A stretch of DNA of 64,000 nt. Source: Alphaproteobacteria bacterium (GTDB lineage: Bacteria; Pseudomonadota; Alphaproteobacteria; CACIAM-22H2). The notes under the pieces were generated by a model. That model was not told where the DNA came from. It searched no databases and saw only the letters and a list, made by a program, of their open reading frames with translations. The position numbers and the translations under genes were made by a program. The DNA lies in contig JAFKFM010000010.1 of assembly GCA_017308135.1 (NCBI GenBank), positions 420,296 to 484,295 on the forward strand, given 5' to 3'. Shown here piece after piece: positions 55,034 through 63,582 of the stretch. Numbering within the stretch: position 1 is the first letter of the stretch; every line of letters begins with the position of its first letter.

Positions 55034-56116
55034 TTACTTCGCGCTGGTGATCATCCGCGACCAGCGCTGCGTCGCGTCGTCGAGATTGAACTTGGTGAAA
55101 TCGACGGACACCATGTTGGCGACGTCGGCCTCGGAGAGCAAGAACATCTCCTTCAGCAGCGGATCGTTGACCAGCGCGTCGCGCGCGCGGTTGTTGATCG
55201 GCACCACGCCGCGTTCGGTCGCCAGACCGAATTGCGTGTCGTAGGAAATGTACTCGTTGATGAAGAATTCGGCCGCACGCGCGACCGGCGTGCCCTTGAC
55301 GACGCCGAGCCAGCCTTCCTTCGACAGGCCGCGCTTTGTCGGCCCGACTTTCGGATGGGTGAACTTGACCGGCAAACCGGCGCGGCGCATCTGCACGGCG
55401 AAGCCAGCGTGCATCGTCGACGCCATGATATCGCCCGAGTTCATCAGCGTGACCGCTTGCGCGCCCACGCGCCAGAACTGGAACGGGTTTGCCTTGCGCA
55501 CGAATTCGAGACCGGCGGTGATGTTCTCCTGCGAGCCGCCTTCGTCGATCGACGCGCCGACCAGCAATTGCGAGATGCCGGCCTGCGAGATGTCGATGAT
55601 CGCGATCTTGCGCTGGAGGGCGGGATGCAGCAGGTCGCGATAACGTTCGGGCCCCGGCACGCCGGCGGCGGCGAAACGCTCCGGATGCCAGACGATGCCT
55701 TCCTGCGTGGCCCAGCTTGCGACCTTCCATTCGTCGGCGAGGGTGGGCAGCAATTCCTTGCGGTTCGGGATGTTGTCGAGATTGATCTTCTGGATGAAGC
55801 CCGCCTCGTACGTGTCGACCCAGGTGAGGTCGGCCATCTCGACCACGTCGAACGGGGCGGCTTGGCCGCGCGCGGCGATCAGCTTGGCGAGATTGTCGCG
55901 CGGCGGGGCGGTCACGTATTCGACCTTGGCGCCGAGCGCTTCGAGCTTCACGCCCGCGTATTTGTGCACGGCGCGATCCCAGCCGCCGCCGAACGTGGCG
56001 ACGCGCAACGTCTGGCCCGCGAAATTCGGGGTTTGCGCGCGGATCGCCGGGGCGGCCAGAAGGGCCGAAGCGGCGGTTGCACCAGCAAGGAACGAACGTC
56101 TGCCGAGTTTGCGCAT
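55034..56116 (-). CDS. Tat-exported ABC transporter binding protein (polyamine/iron-type)
   Basis: The 360-residue protein begins with a twin-arginine signal (GRRSFLAGATAASALLAAP) and has the two-lobed fold of spermidine/putrescine or iron-type binding proteins (segment RVATFGGGWDRAVHKY). AGGAGG precedes the ATG at a good distance. It works with the two permeases upstream. The ligand is not readable; the neighbouring catabolic cluster suggests an organic nitrogen or aromatic compound. Confidence 0.85.
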   Translation of the reverse strand: MRKLGRRSFLAGATAASALLAAPAIRAQTPNFAGQTLRVATFGGGWDRAVHKYAGVKLEALGAKVEYVTAPPRDNLAKLIAARGQAAPFDVVEMADLTWVDTYEAGFIQKINLDNIPNRKELLPTLADEWKVASWATQEGIVWHPERFAAAGVPGPERYRDLLHPALQRKIAIIDISQAGISQLLVGASIDEGGSQENITAGLEFVRKANPFQFWRVGAQAVTLMNSGDIMASTMHAGFAVQMRRAGLPVKFTHPKVGPTKRGLSKEGWLGVVKGTPVARAAEFFINEYISYDTQFGLATERGVVPINNRARDALVNDPLLKEMFLLSEADVANMVSVDFTKFNLDDATQRWSRMITSAK

Positions 56117-56150
56117 GGAAACCTCCTGGAGGGGAAAAGGGGGATGAGGG

Positions 56151-56990
56151 TCAGCCGCCGCCCGAGCGCGTGAGCTGGTCGAGACCGATGGCGCGTTGCA
56201 GGAAATAGATCGCGGCGAACGAGCCGACGATGATGTAGGTCGAGATCGCGAGCAGCGACGGATCGAAGTCGTATTCCATCAGATTGAAGATCTTCGCCGC
56301 GAAAGGCTGCATGCCCGGCCCGCCGAGGAACAGCGAGACCGGCACGTCGCCGAACGAGACGAGGAACGCGTACATGGCGCCCGCGTAAACGCCGGGCATG
56401 ATCAGCGGCAGCGTCACGCGCCGGAAGGTGCGCATACGCGAAGCACCCAAACTCAACGCCGCTTCTTCCAGGCGCAGATTGAAACGCTGCAACACCGCGA
56501 CGACCGAGCCGATCACATAGGGCGTCGCCAAGAACAGATGCGCGATCAGCAGGCCCGGCAGCGTGCCGACCAAGCGCAGGCCGAACACGTCGCCGATGAG
56601 ATAATAGAGTTTCAGGAACGAAACCCCGATCACCACGGCGGGAATTTGCAAGGGCGCCCGGAACAGCGCGGCGACGATCGCCTTGCCGCGGAACTCCGCG
56701 CGCACGAGCCCCAGCGCCGCCGGCACGCCGAGAATACAGGCGAGGAACGCGGTCGTCAGGCCAAGGCCGATGGCGAGTGCCAGCGACTGGAACAGGTCGG
56801 GCGCGATCTGGAAATACCAGCGCGTCGAGAACTCCTGCGGCGGGAAATTGAGGAAGGTGCGATTGCCGCCGTCGAACGATGCGCCGACGACGACGACCAA
56901 GGGTGCGAACAAAAACACGAAGGCGGCGGCGATCCAAGTGACGGAGGCAACACCGCGCGCGCGGGCGAGGGCGCGATAACGGTTCATCAT
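56151..56990 (-). CDS. ABC transporter permease (PotC-like)
   Basis: The 279-residue permease has six hydrophobic helices and the EAA loop LEEAALSLGASRMRTFRRVTLPL. Its form fits the PotC/FbpB half of polyamine or iron-type importers. The start overlaps the other permease gene. No ATPase gene accompanies it. Confidence 0.85.
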   Translation of the reverse strand: MMNRYRALARARGVASVTWIAAAFVFLFAPLVVVVGASFDGGNRTFLNFPPQEFSTRWYFQIAPDLFQSLALAIGLGLTTAFLACILGVPAALGLVRAEFRGKAIVAALFRAPLQIPAVVIGVSFLKLYYLIGDVFGLRLVGTLPGLLIAHLFLATPYVIGSVVAVLQRFNLRLEEAALSLGASRMRTFRRVTLPLIMPGVYAGAMYAFLVSFGDVPVSLFLGGPGMQPFAAKIFNLMEYDFDPSLLAISTYIIVGSFAAIYFLQRAIGLDQLTRSGGG

Positions 56991-57841
56991 GCCACCGCAC
57001 TCCGGCGCTTATCGAGCTTGCTCATCGCCAGCACCGACAATCCGTTGATGGCCAGCGTCACGAGCATGAGAACCGCGGAGATCGTGGCGCCCATGCCGTA
57101 GCGCGTTTGGTTGATGACCGTCTGCTGGATCAGCACGGGCAGGGTGTAGACTTTGCCGCCGCCGATCAGCGCCGCCGAGGTGAAGGCGCCCATGCACAGA
57201 TTGAAAACGATCAAGCCGGTGACGACGAGGCCGGGCAGGCTCAGCGGCAGGATCACGCGCGCGAAGACGCGCCAGCGCGGCGCACCGTGGATCTCGGCCG
57301 CTTCCTCCAGCGAGCGCGGGATCGTTTGCACCACGCTGTAGAGCAGCAGGATCGAGAACCCCATCGTGAAATGCATCAGCCCGATGACCACGCCGCCGGG
57401 ATTGCCGACGATGGCGATGGGCGAGGACACGATGCCGGTCCACATCAGGAAGCGATTGAGGAATCCGCCGCTGGAAAAGATGATGATAAGGCCGAGCACC
57501 TTGATCACGATGGTGATGAAGGACGCGGCGATGATCCCGGCGAGCAGTACTAGCGTCCAGCGCGACTTAAGCCGCGCGAGGACATAGGCGATCGGAAAGC
57601 CGACCAGCAGCGTGAGCAACGCGACCGTCAGCGACAGGCGCACCGTCAGCAGCAGAGAGTCGAGATAAAGCGGATCGGTGAAAAAGCGCTCGTAATTCGC
57701 CAGCGTGAAGTCGGTGCCCATCCGGCCCAAGCGCAAATCGCGGAAGAAACCGCCGCGCAAGAACGCGATTTGCGACGCGAGCAGCAAGCCCAGCGACAGC
57801 AGCAGCGACGGCAGCAGGATCCAGTGCCAGCGCGCCTTCAT
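56987..57841 (-). CDS. ABC transporter permease (PotB-like)
   Basis: The 284-residue membrane protein has six helices and the ATPase-docking loop SLEEAAEIHGAPRWRVFARVIL. It is the first gene of the operon permease-permease-binding protein-reductase. It is divergent from the Rieske oxygenase gene, sharing a 137-base control region with a good inverted repeat. Confidence 0.85.
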   Translation of the reverse strand: MKARWHWILLPSLLLSLGLLLASQIAFLRGGFFRDLRLGRMGTDFTLANYERFFTDPLYLDSLLLTVRLSLTVALLTLLVGFPIAYVLARLKSRWTLVLLAGIIAASFITIVIKVLGLIIIFSSGGFLNRFLMWTGIVSSPIAIVGNPGGVVIGLMHFTMGFSILLLYSVVQTIPRSLEEAAEIHGAPRWRVFARVILPLSLPGLVVTGLIVFNLCMGAFTSAALIGGGKVYTLPVLIQQTVINQTRYGMGATISAVLMLVTLAINGLSVLAMSKLDKRRSAVA

Positions 57842-57912
57842 GTCAAACGCGCTTTCATGCGAGATTTCCGTTCATGCCCGAGCCCCGTTCATGAAGCTTT
57901 CCCAGCAAAACG

Positions 57913-57940
57913 CGGACCAAATCTAACTGGCCTTGGTCCG
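57913..57940. promoter_or_regulatory. Inverted repeat in divergent control region
   Basis: CGGACCAA and TTGGTCCG are perfect 8-base arms around a 12-base spacer, between the transporter operon (minus) and the Rieske oxygenase operon (plus). It is a candidate operator for both; the TetR regulator at 53393 is one possible binder. Confidence 0.5.
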
Positions 57941-57978
57941 GAATTGGCATACATTTCCGGGGGAAGATGGAGGGGGCG

Positions 57979-59190
57979 ATGACGGTAGCGGCGGAAGCCA
58001 TCGAGCGGATCCTGGGCAAGGCGGCGCTGGACGAGTTGCGCAAGCCGATCACGCAGGCATGTGGCCTGCCGGGAGCCGCCTATACCAGCGAAGATTTCTT
58101 TAAGCTGGAACAGAAAAACCTATTTGCGCGCACCTGGATGTGCCTGGCCTTCGCCAGCGACGTGCCGAAACCGGGCGATGCTATCCCGCTCATGGCGGCA
58201 GGACTTCCGCTCATCCTCGTGCGCGACCGCGCCGGCGCGATCCGGGTGTTCCACAATGTGTGCCGGCACCGCGCCGCCATGATGGTGACGGAGCCCTGCT
58301 CGAATTTGAAGCAATTCGCCTGCCCCTATCATGCGTGGGCCTATGATCTCGACGGGCGATTGAAATCGACGCCGTTTTTCGACGGTACCAAGAATGGCAA
58401 CGAACGCGCCGGGCTCGACATGTCCGATCTCGGCCTCGTGCCCGTGCGGACGGCGGTTTGGCATCACTGGGTGTTCATCAATCTCGACGGCAAGGCGGCC
58501 CCTTTCGAGGAACATGTCCGCCCGCTCGAGGATTTGATTCAAGGGGCCGATATCGGCGCCACGCGCATCGCCCATCGCGAGGATTGGGAATGGCGCGGCA
58601 ATTGGAAAATGCAGAACGACAATTGGGAGACCTATCACCACGTTTGGGTTCACAAGAACGTCTTCACCAAGATCACCGACGATTTGGATCTTGCGACGGG
58701 CGAACCGATCGCGGAACCCATTCCGCTCGGCACCGTCGTCACGCTGAAGCGGCGCGGCGATCAGGATTTCTATCCCGCCGCCGGCCAATTGCCGTTGATC
58801 CCGTTCCCCGAAGGCAAGAAGCGCGTGCGTTGCACCAGCGTCGTGTTCCCGAACATGACGCTGACGCTGCAATCGGATCATCTCGCCTCGGTCATCGCCG
58901 ATCCCGTCGCGGCCGATCGCACCGTGTCGAAGATGGGTTTCTTCTTTGTGGGCGACGCGGCGACCGCGCCCGAATTCGCCGAGCAGCGCAAGAAGACGCT
59001 GGCACGCTGGCTTGGCGAAACCGGACAGATGCGCGACTATGGCGGCATCCGCAGCCAGGATATGAAGATCTGGGAACAGCAGCAGATCGCGCGCCAATCG
59101 CCGGTCGCGGACAAGGTCGTCTTCTCGCCGGTGTGGGAGAAGAACGTGCACCATTTCCAGCGTATGCTGGTCGATGTGATGAGCGCCTAA
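57979..59190 (+). CDS. Rieske non-haem iron oxygenase alpha subunit (1)
   Basis: The 403-residue protein has a Rieske [2Fe-2S] domain, CRHRAAMM and CPYHAWAY near residues 95-125, and a catalytic domain with the mononuclear iron site in NDNWETYHHVWVH. Such enzymes hydroxylate aromatic rings or demethylate amines with electrons from a reductase, which is not encoded here. GGAGGGGG precedes the ATG at 57979, so the Met at 57967 is less likely. A cupin gene follows after 17 bases. Confidence 0.85.
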   Translation: MTVAAEAIERILGKAALDELRKPITQACGLPGAAYTSEDFFKLEQKNLFARTWMCLAFASDVPKPGDAIPLMAAGLPLILVRDRAGAIRVFHNVCRHRAAMMVTEPCSNLKQFACPYHAWAYDLDGRLKSTPFFDGTKNGNERAGLDMSDLGLVPVRTAVWHHWVFINLDGKAAPFEEHVRPLEDLIQGADIGATRIAHREDWEWRGNWKMQNDNWETYHHVWVHKNVFTKITDDLDLATGEPIAEPIPLGTVVTLKRRGDQDFYPAAGQLPLIPFPEGKKRVRCTSVVFPNMTLTLQSDHLASVIADPVAADRTVSKMGFFFVGDAATAPEFAEQRKKTLARWLGETGQMRDYGGIRSQDMKIWEQQQIARQSPVADKVVFSPVWEKNVHHFQRMLVDVMSA

Positions 59191-59207
59191 CTCACGGGAG
59201 CGGGGAC

Positions 59208-59954
59208 ATGGCCGGAGAGATCAAAACCGCATCGGGCAAGGTCGTGAAGATGAACACGCGCGCGGGCGCGGTTCTGCCCGATATCGACATGTATCGCGAC
59301 CGTCTGTGGACGGAAGCCGATAAGCTGATCCAAGCGCTGGGGCGGCGCGAGATCACGCCCGACGATTACATCGATGGCGTCCGCGCCCTTCATCAGTCGA
59401 TCGATCTGGTCACCGAGTTGAAGCCCTTCATCGACAAGGCGCTGGCGGAGAAGACCGACCAAGTTTTGAACCAGATGACCACGCCGGCGAAGTCGTGGAC
59501 CATGCAGCTACTGTATCTGGAGCCGCACGAGGTCCATCCGCCGCATGCCCATCACAACTTGATCTCCACCCAGGTCGTGCTGCACGGCAATGTCTACGCC
59601 CGCGAATGGGACCGCGTCGCGCGTCTTGGGCCGGACACGATCCTGCTGCGCACGCGCACCGATCGCTGGTTTGGCGTCGGCGATCGCTTCGAAACGACCG
59701 AGGTTTCCAAGAACGCGCATTGGTTCTGCGCCGACGACAAGCCCGCCGTGATGCTGAATTTCTACATCCTGGGTTTCCAGGATTGGACTTTCGATCCGCC
59801 GGGTACACGTGGACGGCGGATGCTCGACCCGACTTTCGGCGTCCAAGGCGACGGCATGATCGTCGCCAAGGAATTGACGCTGGAGGAAGGCTATCTGCGC
59901 TTCGGCGATCTGCCGATCGACAAGGTTCCGCTGCCGCGCCGCGCCGTCGCGTGA
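59208..59954 (+). CDS. Cupin domain protein
   Basis: The 248-residue protein has a helical N-terminal segment and a single cupin barrel whose metal-binding motif is EVHPPHAHHNLISTQVV, with GNVYAREW behind it. Cupins with three His bind iron or manganese and act as dioxygenases, isomerases or lyases; the reaction is unknown. The start at 59208 has GGGAGCGGGG upstream; the longer frame is a shadow. Its stop overlaps the GTG start of the next gene. Confidence 0.72.
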   Translation: MAGEIKTASGKVVKMNTRAGAVLPDIDMYRDRLWTEADKLIQALGRREITPDDYIDGVRALHQSIDLVTELKPFIDKALAEKTDQVLNQMTTPAKSWTMQLLYLEPHEVHPPHAHHNLISTQVVLHGNVYAREWDRVARLGPDTILLRTRTDRWFGVGDRFETTEVSKNAHWFCADDKPAVMLNFYILGFQDWTFDPPGTRGRRMLDPTFGVQGDGMIVAKELTLEEGYLRFGDLPIDKVPLPRRAVA

Positions 59955-62230
59955 CGCTGACCTCGACGCATTGGGGCGTCTATCGGACCCGTACAGGGGA
60001 CGATGGCGTGCCGGCGCTGACCCCGTTCGAGCGCGACCGTAACCCGTCGTCCATCGGCCTCGGCATGGTCGAGGCCGCCATGGGGCCGGCGCGGGTACGC
60101 CGGCCGGCGATCCGTAAAGGCTGGCTCAAGCACGGGCCCGCGAGCCGCGACGGACGCGGCGCCGAACCCTTCGTCGAAGTGCCGTGGGACGAAGCGCTCG
60201 ATATCGTCGCAGACACGCTACGCGCGACGATCGCCAAGTACGGCAACGGCGCGATCTATGGCGGCTCCTATGGCTGGTCGAGCGCAGGGCGTTTCCATCA
60301 CGCCCAAAGCCAGATCCATCGGTTCCTCAATACGCTCGGCGGCTACGTCGCGCATCGTGACAGCTACAGCCTGGGGGCGGGGCGCGTAATTCTGCCGCGT
60401 ATCCTGGCGCCGCTGGGTGCTTTGAACCGCGACGCGTCCGCCTGGGCCGGGCTCGACGGCAATTGCCGGTTGTTCGTCGCTTTCGGCGGCTTGCCGATCA
60501 AGAATGCGCAGGTCAATTCCGGTGGGGTCGGCGATCACGATGCGGCCGATTGGATCGCGCGCCTGGCGCGATCCGGCACGAAGTTCGTCAACATCTCGCC
60601 GTTGCGCGGTGATCTTTCCGCCGCCGCCGCCGAATGGCTTCCCTTGCGCCCCGGCAGCGACACGGCGGTGATGCTCGCTTTGGCGTACGAAATCGTCGCG
60701 GCCGGGAAGCACGACGCGGCATTCCTCGCCACGCATTGCGCAGGGGCCGAGCGCTATCTCGCCTATCTGCGCGGCGAGACCGACGGCGTGCCGAAATGCG
60801 CGGAATGGGCGGCGGCGATTTCCGAAATTCCAGCCGCGCGCATTCGCACATTGGCGCTGGAGATGGCGGCGACGCGCACGATGATCGCGGCGAGTTGGTC
60901 GTTGCAGCGCGCCTGGAACGGCGAGCAACCCTATTGGGCCGCGATCTGCCTTGCGGCCGTGCTGGGACAAATCGGGTTGCAGGGCGGCGGGATCGGCTTC
61001 GGCTACGCCGCGATCAACGGTGTGGGCCATCGCTCGACCGGTTTCGCCGGCCCGACCTTGCCGCAAGGCAAGAACGCGATCGACGATTTCATTCCCGTCG
61101 CGCGCATCGCCGACATGCTGCTCGATCCCGGCGGCGAATACGATTATGACGGCGCGCGCCGGCGCTATCCCGACATCAAGCTCGTCTATTGGGCGGGCGG
61201 AAATGTTTTCCACCATCATCAGGACATCAATCGCCTGATCGCGGCGTGGCGCCGGCCCGAAACGACGATCGTGCACGAGCAATTTTGGACGGCGCATGCG
61301 CGCCATTGCGATATCGTGCTGCCCGCGACCGTGCCACTGGAGCGCGACGATATCGGCGGCGCCAACGACGATTCCTATCTGATCGCGATGAAGCGCGCGA
61401 TGGCGCCGGCGGGCGAAGCGCGCGACGATTACGCGATCTTCGCCGATCTGGCGGCGCGGCTGGGCACGGCCGACGCGTTCACCGAAGGCCGCGACGCGGG
61501 CGCATGGCTGCGCCATCTCTATGCCGAATGCCGCGCCGTACATCCGTATTTGCCGGCGTTCGACGAATTCTGGAAAACCGATTTCGTCGAGTTGCCGCCG
61601 CGCTCGCCCCAGCGCACGATGTTCGACGCGTTCCGCGCCGATCCCGTCGGCGCCAAGCTCGCCACGCCGTCGGGAAAGATCGAACTCTATTCCGAGACCA
61701 TCGCCGGTTACGGCTACGCCGATTTTCCCGGCCATCCGCATTGGCGCGCGCCGGAAGAATGGCTCGGCGCCGCGTCGACCTATCCGTTGCACATGTTGTC
61801 GAATCAACCCGCGACGCGGCTGCACAGCCAATACGATCCGGGCGGCGTCAGCCGCGCTGCCAAGATTTCGGGCCGCGAACCGATTTCGATATCACCGGCG
61901 GATGCGGCCGCGCGCGGTATCGTTGCGGGCGATATCGTGCGCGTGTTCAATGCGCGCGGAAGCTTTTTGGCGGGTGCCCGGATCGACGACGGTTTGCGGC
62001 CGGGCGTCGTCGTGATCGCGACCGGCGCTTGGTACGATCCGCTGGAACGTGGGGTCATTGGCACGCTCGATGTGCACGGCAACCCCAACGTCGCGACCGC
62101 AGACCGGCCGGCGTCGCGCCTGTCGCAAGGCTGCGCCGCGCAGACTGCCTTGGTCGAGGTCGAAAAATACGAAGGCGCGGTCCCGCCGGTCCGCGCCTTC
62201 GATCCGCCCGACTTTGCGTCGCGCGATTAG
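59951..62230 (+). CDS. Cytosolic BisC/TorA-type molybdopterin oxidoreductase
   Basis: The 759-residue protein belongs to the DMSO reductase family, BisC/TorA branch: THWGVYRTR at the start, GSYGWSSAGRFHHAQSQ and the Mo-ligand Ser region DSYSLGAG, then QRAWNGEQPYWAA and HHHQDINRL. These use bis-MGD with a Ser ligand and reduce S- or N-oxides, or act on unknown substrates. There is no signal peptide and no [4Fe-4S] Cys motif, so it should be cytosolic like BisC. The start is GTG at 59951, overlapping the cupin stop. Its stop overlaps the convergent Rieske gene. Confidence 0.83.
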   Translation: MTLTSTHWGVYRTRTGDDGVPALTPFERDRNPSSIGLGMVEAAMGPARVRRPAIRKGWLKHGPASRDGRGAEPFVEVPWDEALDIVADTLRATIAKYGNGAIYGGSYGWSSAGRFHHAQSQIHRFLNTLGGYVAHRDSYSLGAGRVILPRILAPLGALNRDASAWAGLDGNCRLFVAFGGLPIKNAQVNSGGVGDHDAADWIARLARSGTKFVNISPLRGDLSAAAAEWLPLRPGSDTAVMLALAYEIVAAGKHDAAFLATHCAGAERYLAYLRGETDGVPKCAEWAAAISEIPAARIRTLALEMAATRTMIAASWSLQRAWNGEQPYWAAICLAAVLGQIGLQGGGIGFGYAAINGVGHRSTGFAGPTLPQGKNAIDDFIPVARIADMLLDPGGEYDYDGARRRYPDIKLVYWAGGNVFHHHQDINRLIAAWRRPETTIVHEQFWTAHARHCDIVLPATVPLERDDIGGANDDSYLIAMKRAMAPAGEARDDYAIFADLAARLGTADAFTEGRDAGAWLRHLYAECRAVHPYLPAFDEFWKTDFVELPPRSPQRTMFDAFRADPVGAKLATPSGKIELYSETIAGYGYADFPGHPHWRAPEEWLGAASTYPLHMLSNQPATRLHSQYDPGGVSRAAKISGREPISISPADAAARGIVAGDIVRVFNARGSFLAGARIDDGLRPGVVVIATGAWYDPLERGVIGTLDVHGNPNVATADRPASRLSQGCAAQTALVEVEKYEGAVPPVRAFDPPDFASRD

Positions 62231-63582
62231 GTTTTCGAGTCCGGGAAAGCCTCGCCCAACGCCGCCTTGATTTTGGCGCTGCGTTCCTCGCCCAGTAGAT
62301 GGTCGTGGGCGAAGTAGATTTCGGCGACCTGCTTTTGCAACAACTTCATCAGGCCTTCGTCGTCGTTCGACTTTGCCACACGCAGCACCGTATCGCCGCC
62401 ATAGGTCGGGAAGGGGTTCTGCGCCGTGCCGGCGATTTGCGCGATCTTCTCGCCGCGCGCGACGGTACGGATGTCGCGGCGCAGCTTTCGGCGCAGCATC
62501 GCGATGCCCTCGTCGGTCTTGCCGAGATACTCGCGCGAATGGATCGCGATCGGGCCTTGGCTGACCCACACGTCCCAATCGCCGGGATCGCTTTGGCGCT
62601 TTTCCATCGAGCGATGCGCGGTCTGGCCGTAGAAATCGACCTTCTCCCAGCCCACATCGTCGCGATTGCCCAGGCGCAGCACTTCGTCCTTGTTGTTGAA
62701 GTGGCGCCAGCCGAATTTCCGGCTGTTGGTGTTGTCGATCGGCACGACCCATTTCGTCAGACTGGTACGGCCGAAGAAGCGTGGCGCCTCGAATTTCTGG
62801 AACATGCCGCCGTTCTGGGCGAGGTTCGGCATCAGATAATCGTGGAAGCGCAGCATCACCAGATCGCCCACGCGCCGCGCATGGCTGTAGACGATGGCGC
62901 CGTCGCGCTGCACGTAGTTTACGACCGGCAATTCGACGAAATGTTCGAGGCCGGGGAATTGCGGGCCGTTGACGCGCCCGTGCAGGAACACCGAATGGAA
63001 CGGATCGATCGCGTTCTCGGTTTCCTGCAGCCAGTTGCACGGCGAATGGATCGAGTAGGGGATCAACTCGTGATCGGGCAGATCGAATGAATCCAAATAC
63101 GGGAACTCCGGCACCTGATCGGGCGGGCCCATATAGGCGAAGATCAGTCCCTTCACTTCGCGCGTCGGATAGGCGGGCTGACTGATCGAATTGCAGATAT
63201 TGCTGGTCGGCGGTTCGCCCGGCGTTTCCAGGATCGTGCCGTCGACGTCGAAATGCCAGCCGTGATAGCAGCAGCGAATGCCGCGCTGTTCGATGCGCCC
63301 GAATTCGAGCGACGCGCGCCGATGCGCGCACGCCTTATGGACGAGGCCCACACGGCCTTCGCCGTCGCGGAACACGACCAGATCTTCGCCCAGAATACGG
63401 ATCGGCACGGGGAACTTGCCGAGCTGCGAGGCGAGCGCCACGGGGAACCAGAAGCGGCGATGATATTCGCCGCCCGGCGTGCCGGCGTCGACCTGCGTCA
63501 ATTCGAGATCGGGCTCGGCCGGCAAGCGGACATCGTAACCACGATAGGGGCCGCGCGCCCAACGGGTTTCTTCGGTGCTCAT
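62227..63582 (-). CDS. Rieske non-haem iron oxygenase alpha subunit (2)
   Basis: The 451-residue protein has a Rieske domain with CAHRRASLE and CCYHGWHF and a catalytic domain with the iron-site region NAIDPFHSVFLHG. It is unlike the oxygenase at 57979, and resembles phthalate/vanillate-type demethylating or hydroxylating enzymes. The ATG at 63582 overlaps the stop of the deacetylase-like gene (ATGA), so the two are coupled. The last 4 bases overlap the convergent molybdoenzyme gene. Confidence 0.83.
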   Translation of the reverse strand: MSTEETRWARGPYRGYDVRLPAEPDLELTQVDAGTPGGEYHRRFWFPVALASQLGKFPVPIRILGEDLVVFRDGEGRVGLVHKACAHRRASLEFGRIEQRGIRCCYHGWHFDVDGTILETPGEPPTSNICNSISQPAYPTREVKGLIFAYMGPPDQVPEFPYLDSFDLPDHELIPYSIHSPCNWLQETENAIDPFHSVFLHGRVNGPQFPGLEHFVELPVVNYVQRDGAIVYSHARRVGDLVMLRFHDYLMPNLAQNGGMFQKFEAPRFFGRTSLTKWVVPIDNTNSRKFGWRHFNNKDEVLRLGNRDDVGWEKVDFYGQTAHRSMEKRQSDPGDWDVWVSQGPIAIHSREYLGKTDEGIAMLRRKLRRDIRTVARGEKIAQIAGTAQNPFPTYGGDTVLRVAKSNDDEGLMKLLQKQVAEIYFAHDHLLGEERSAKIKAALGEAFPDSKT

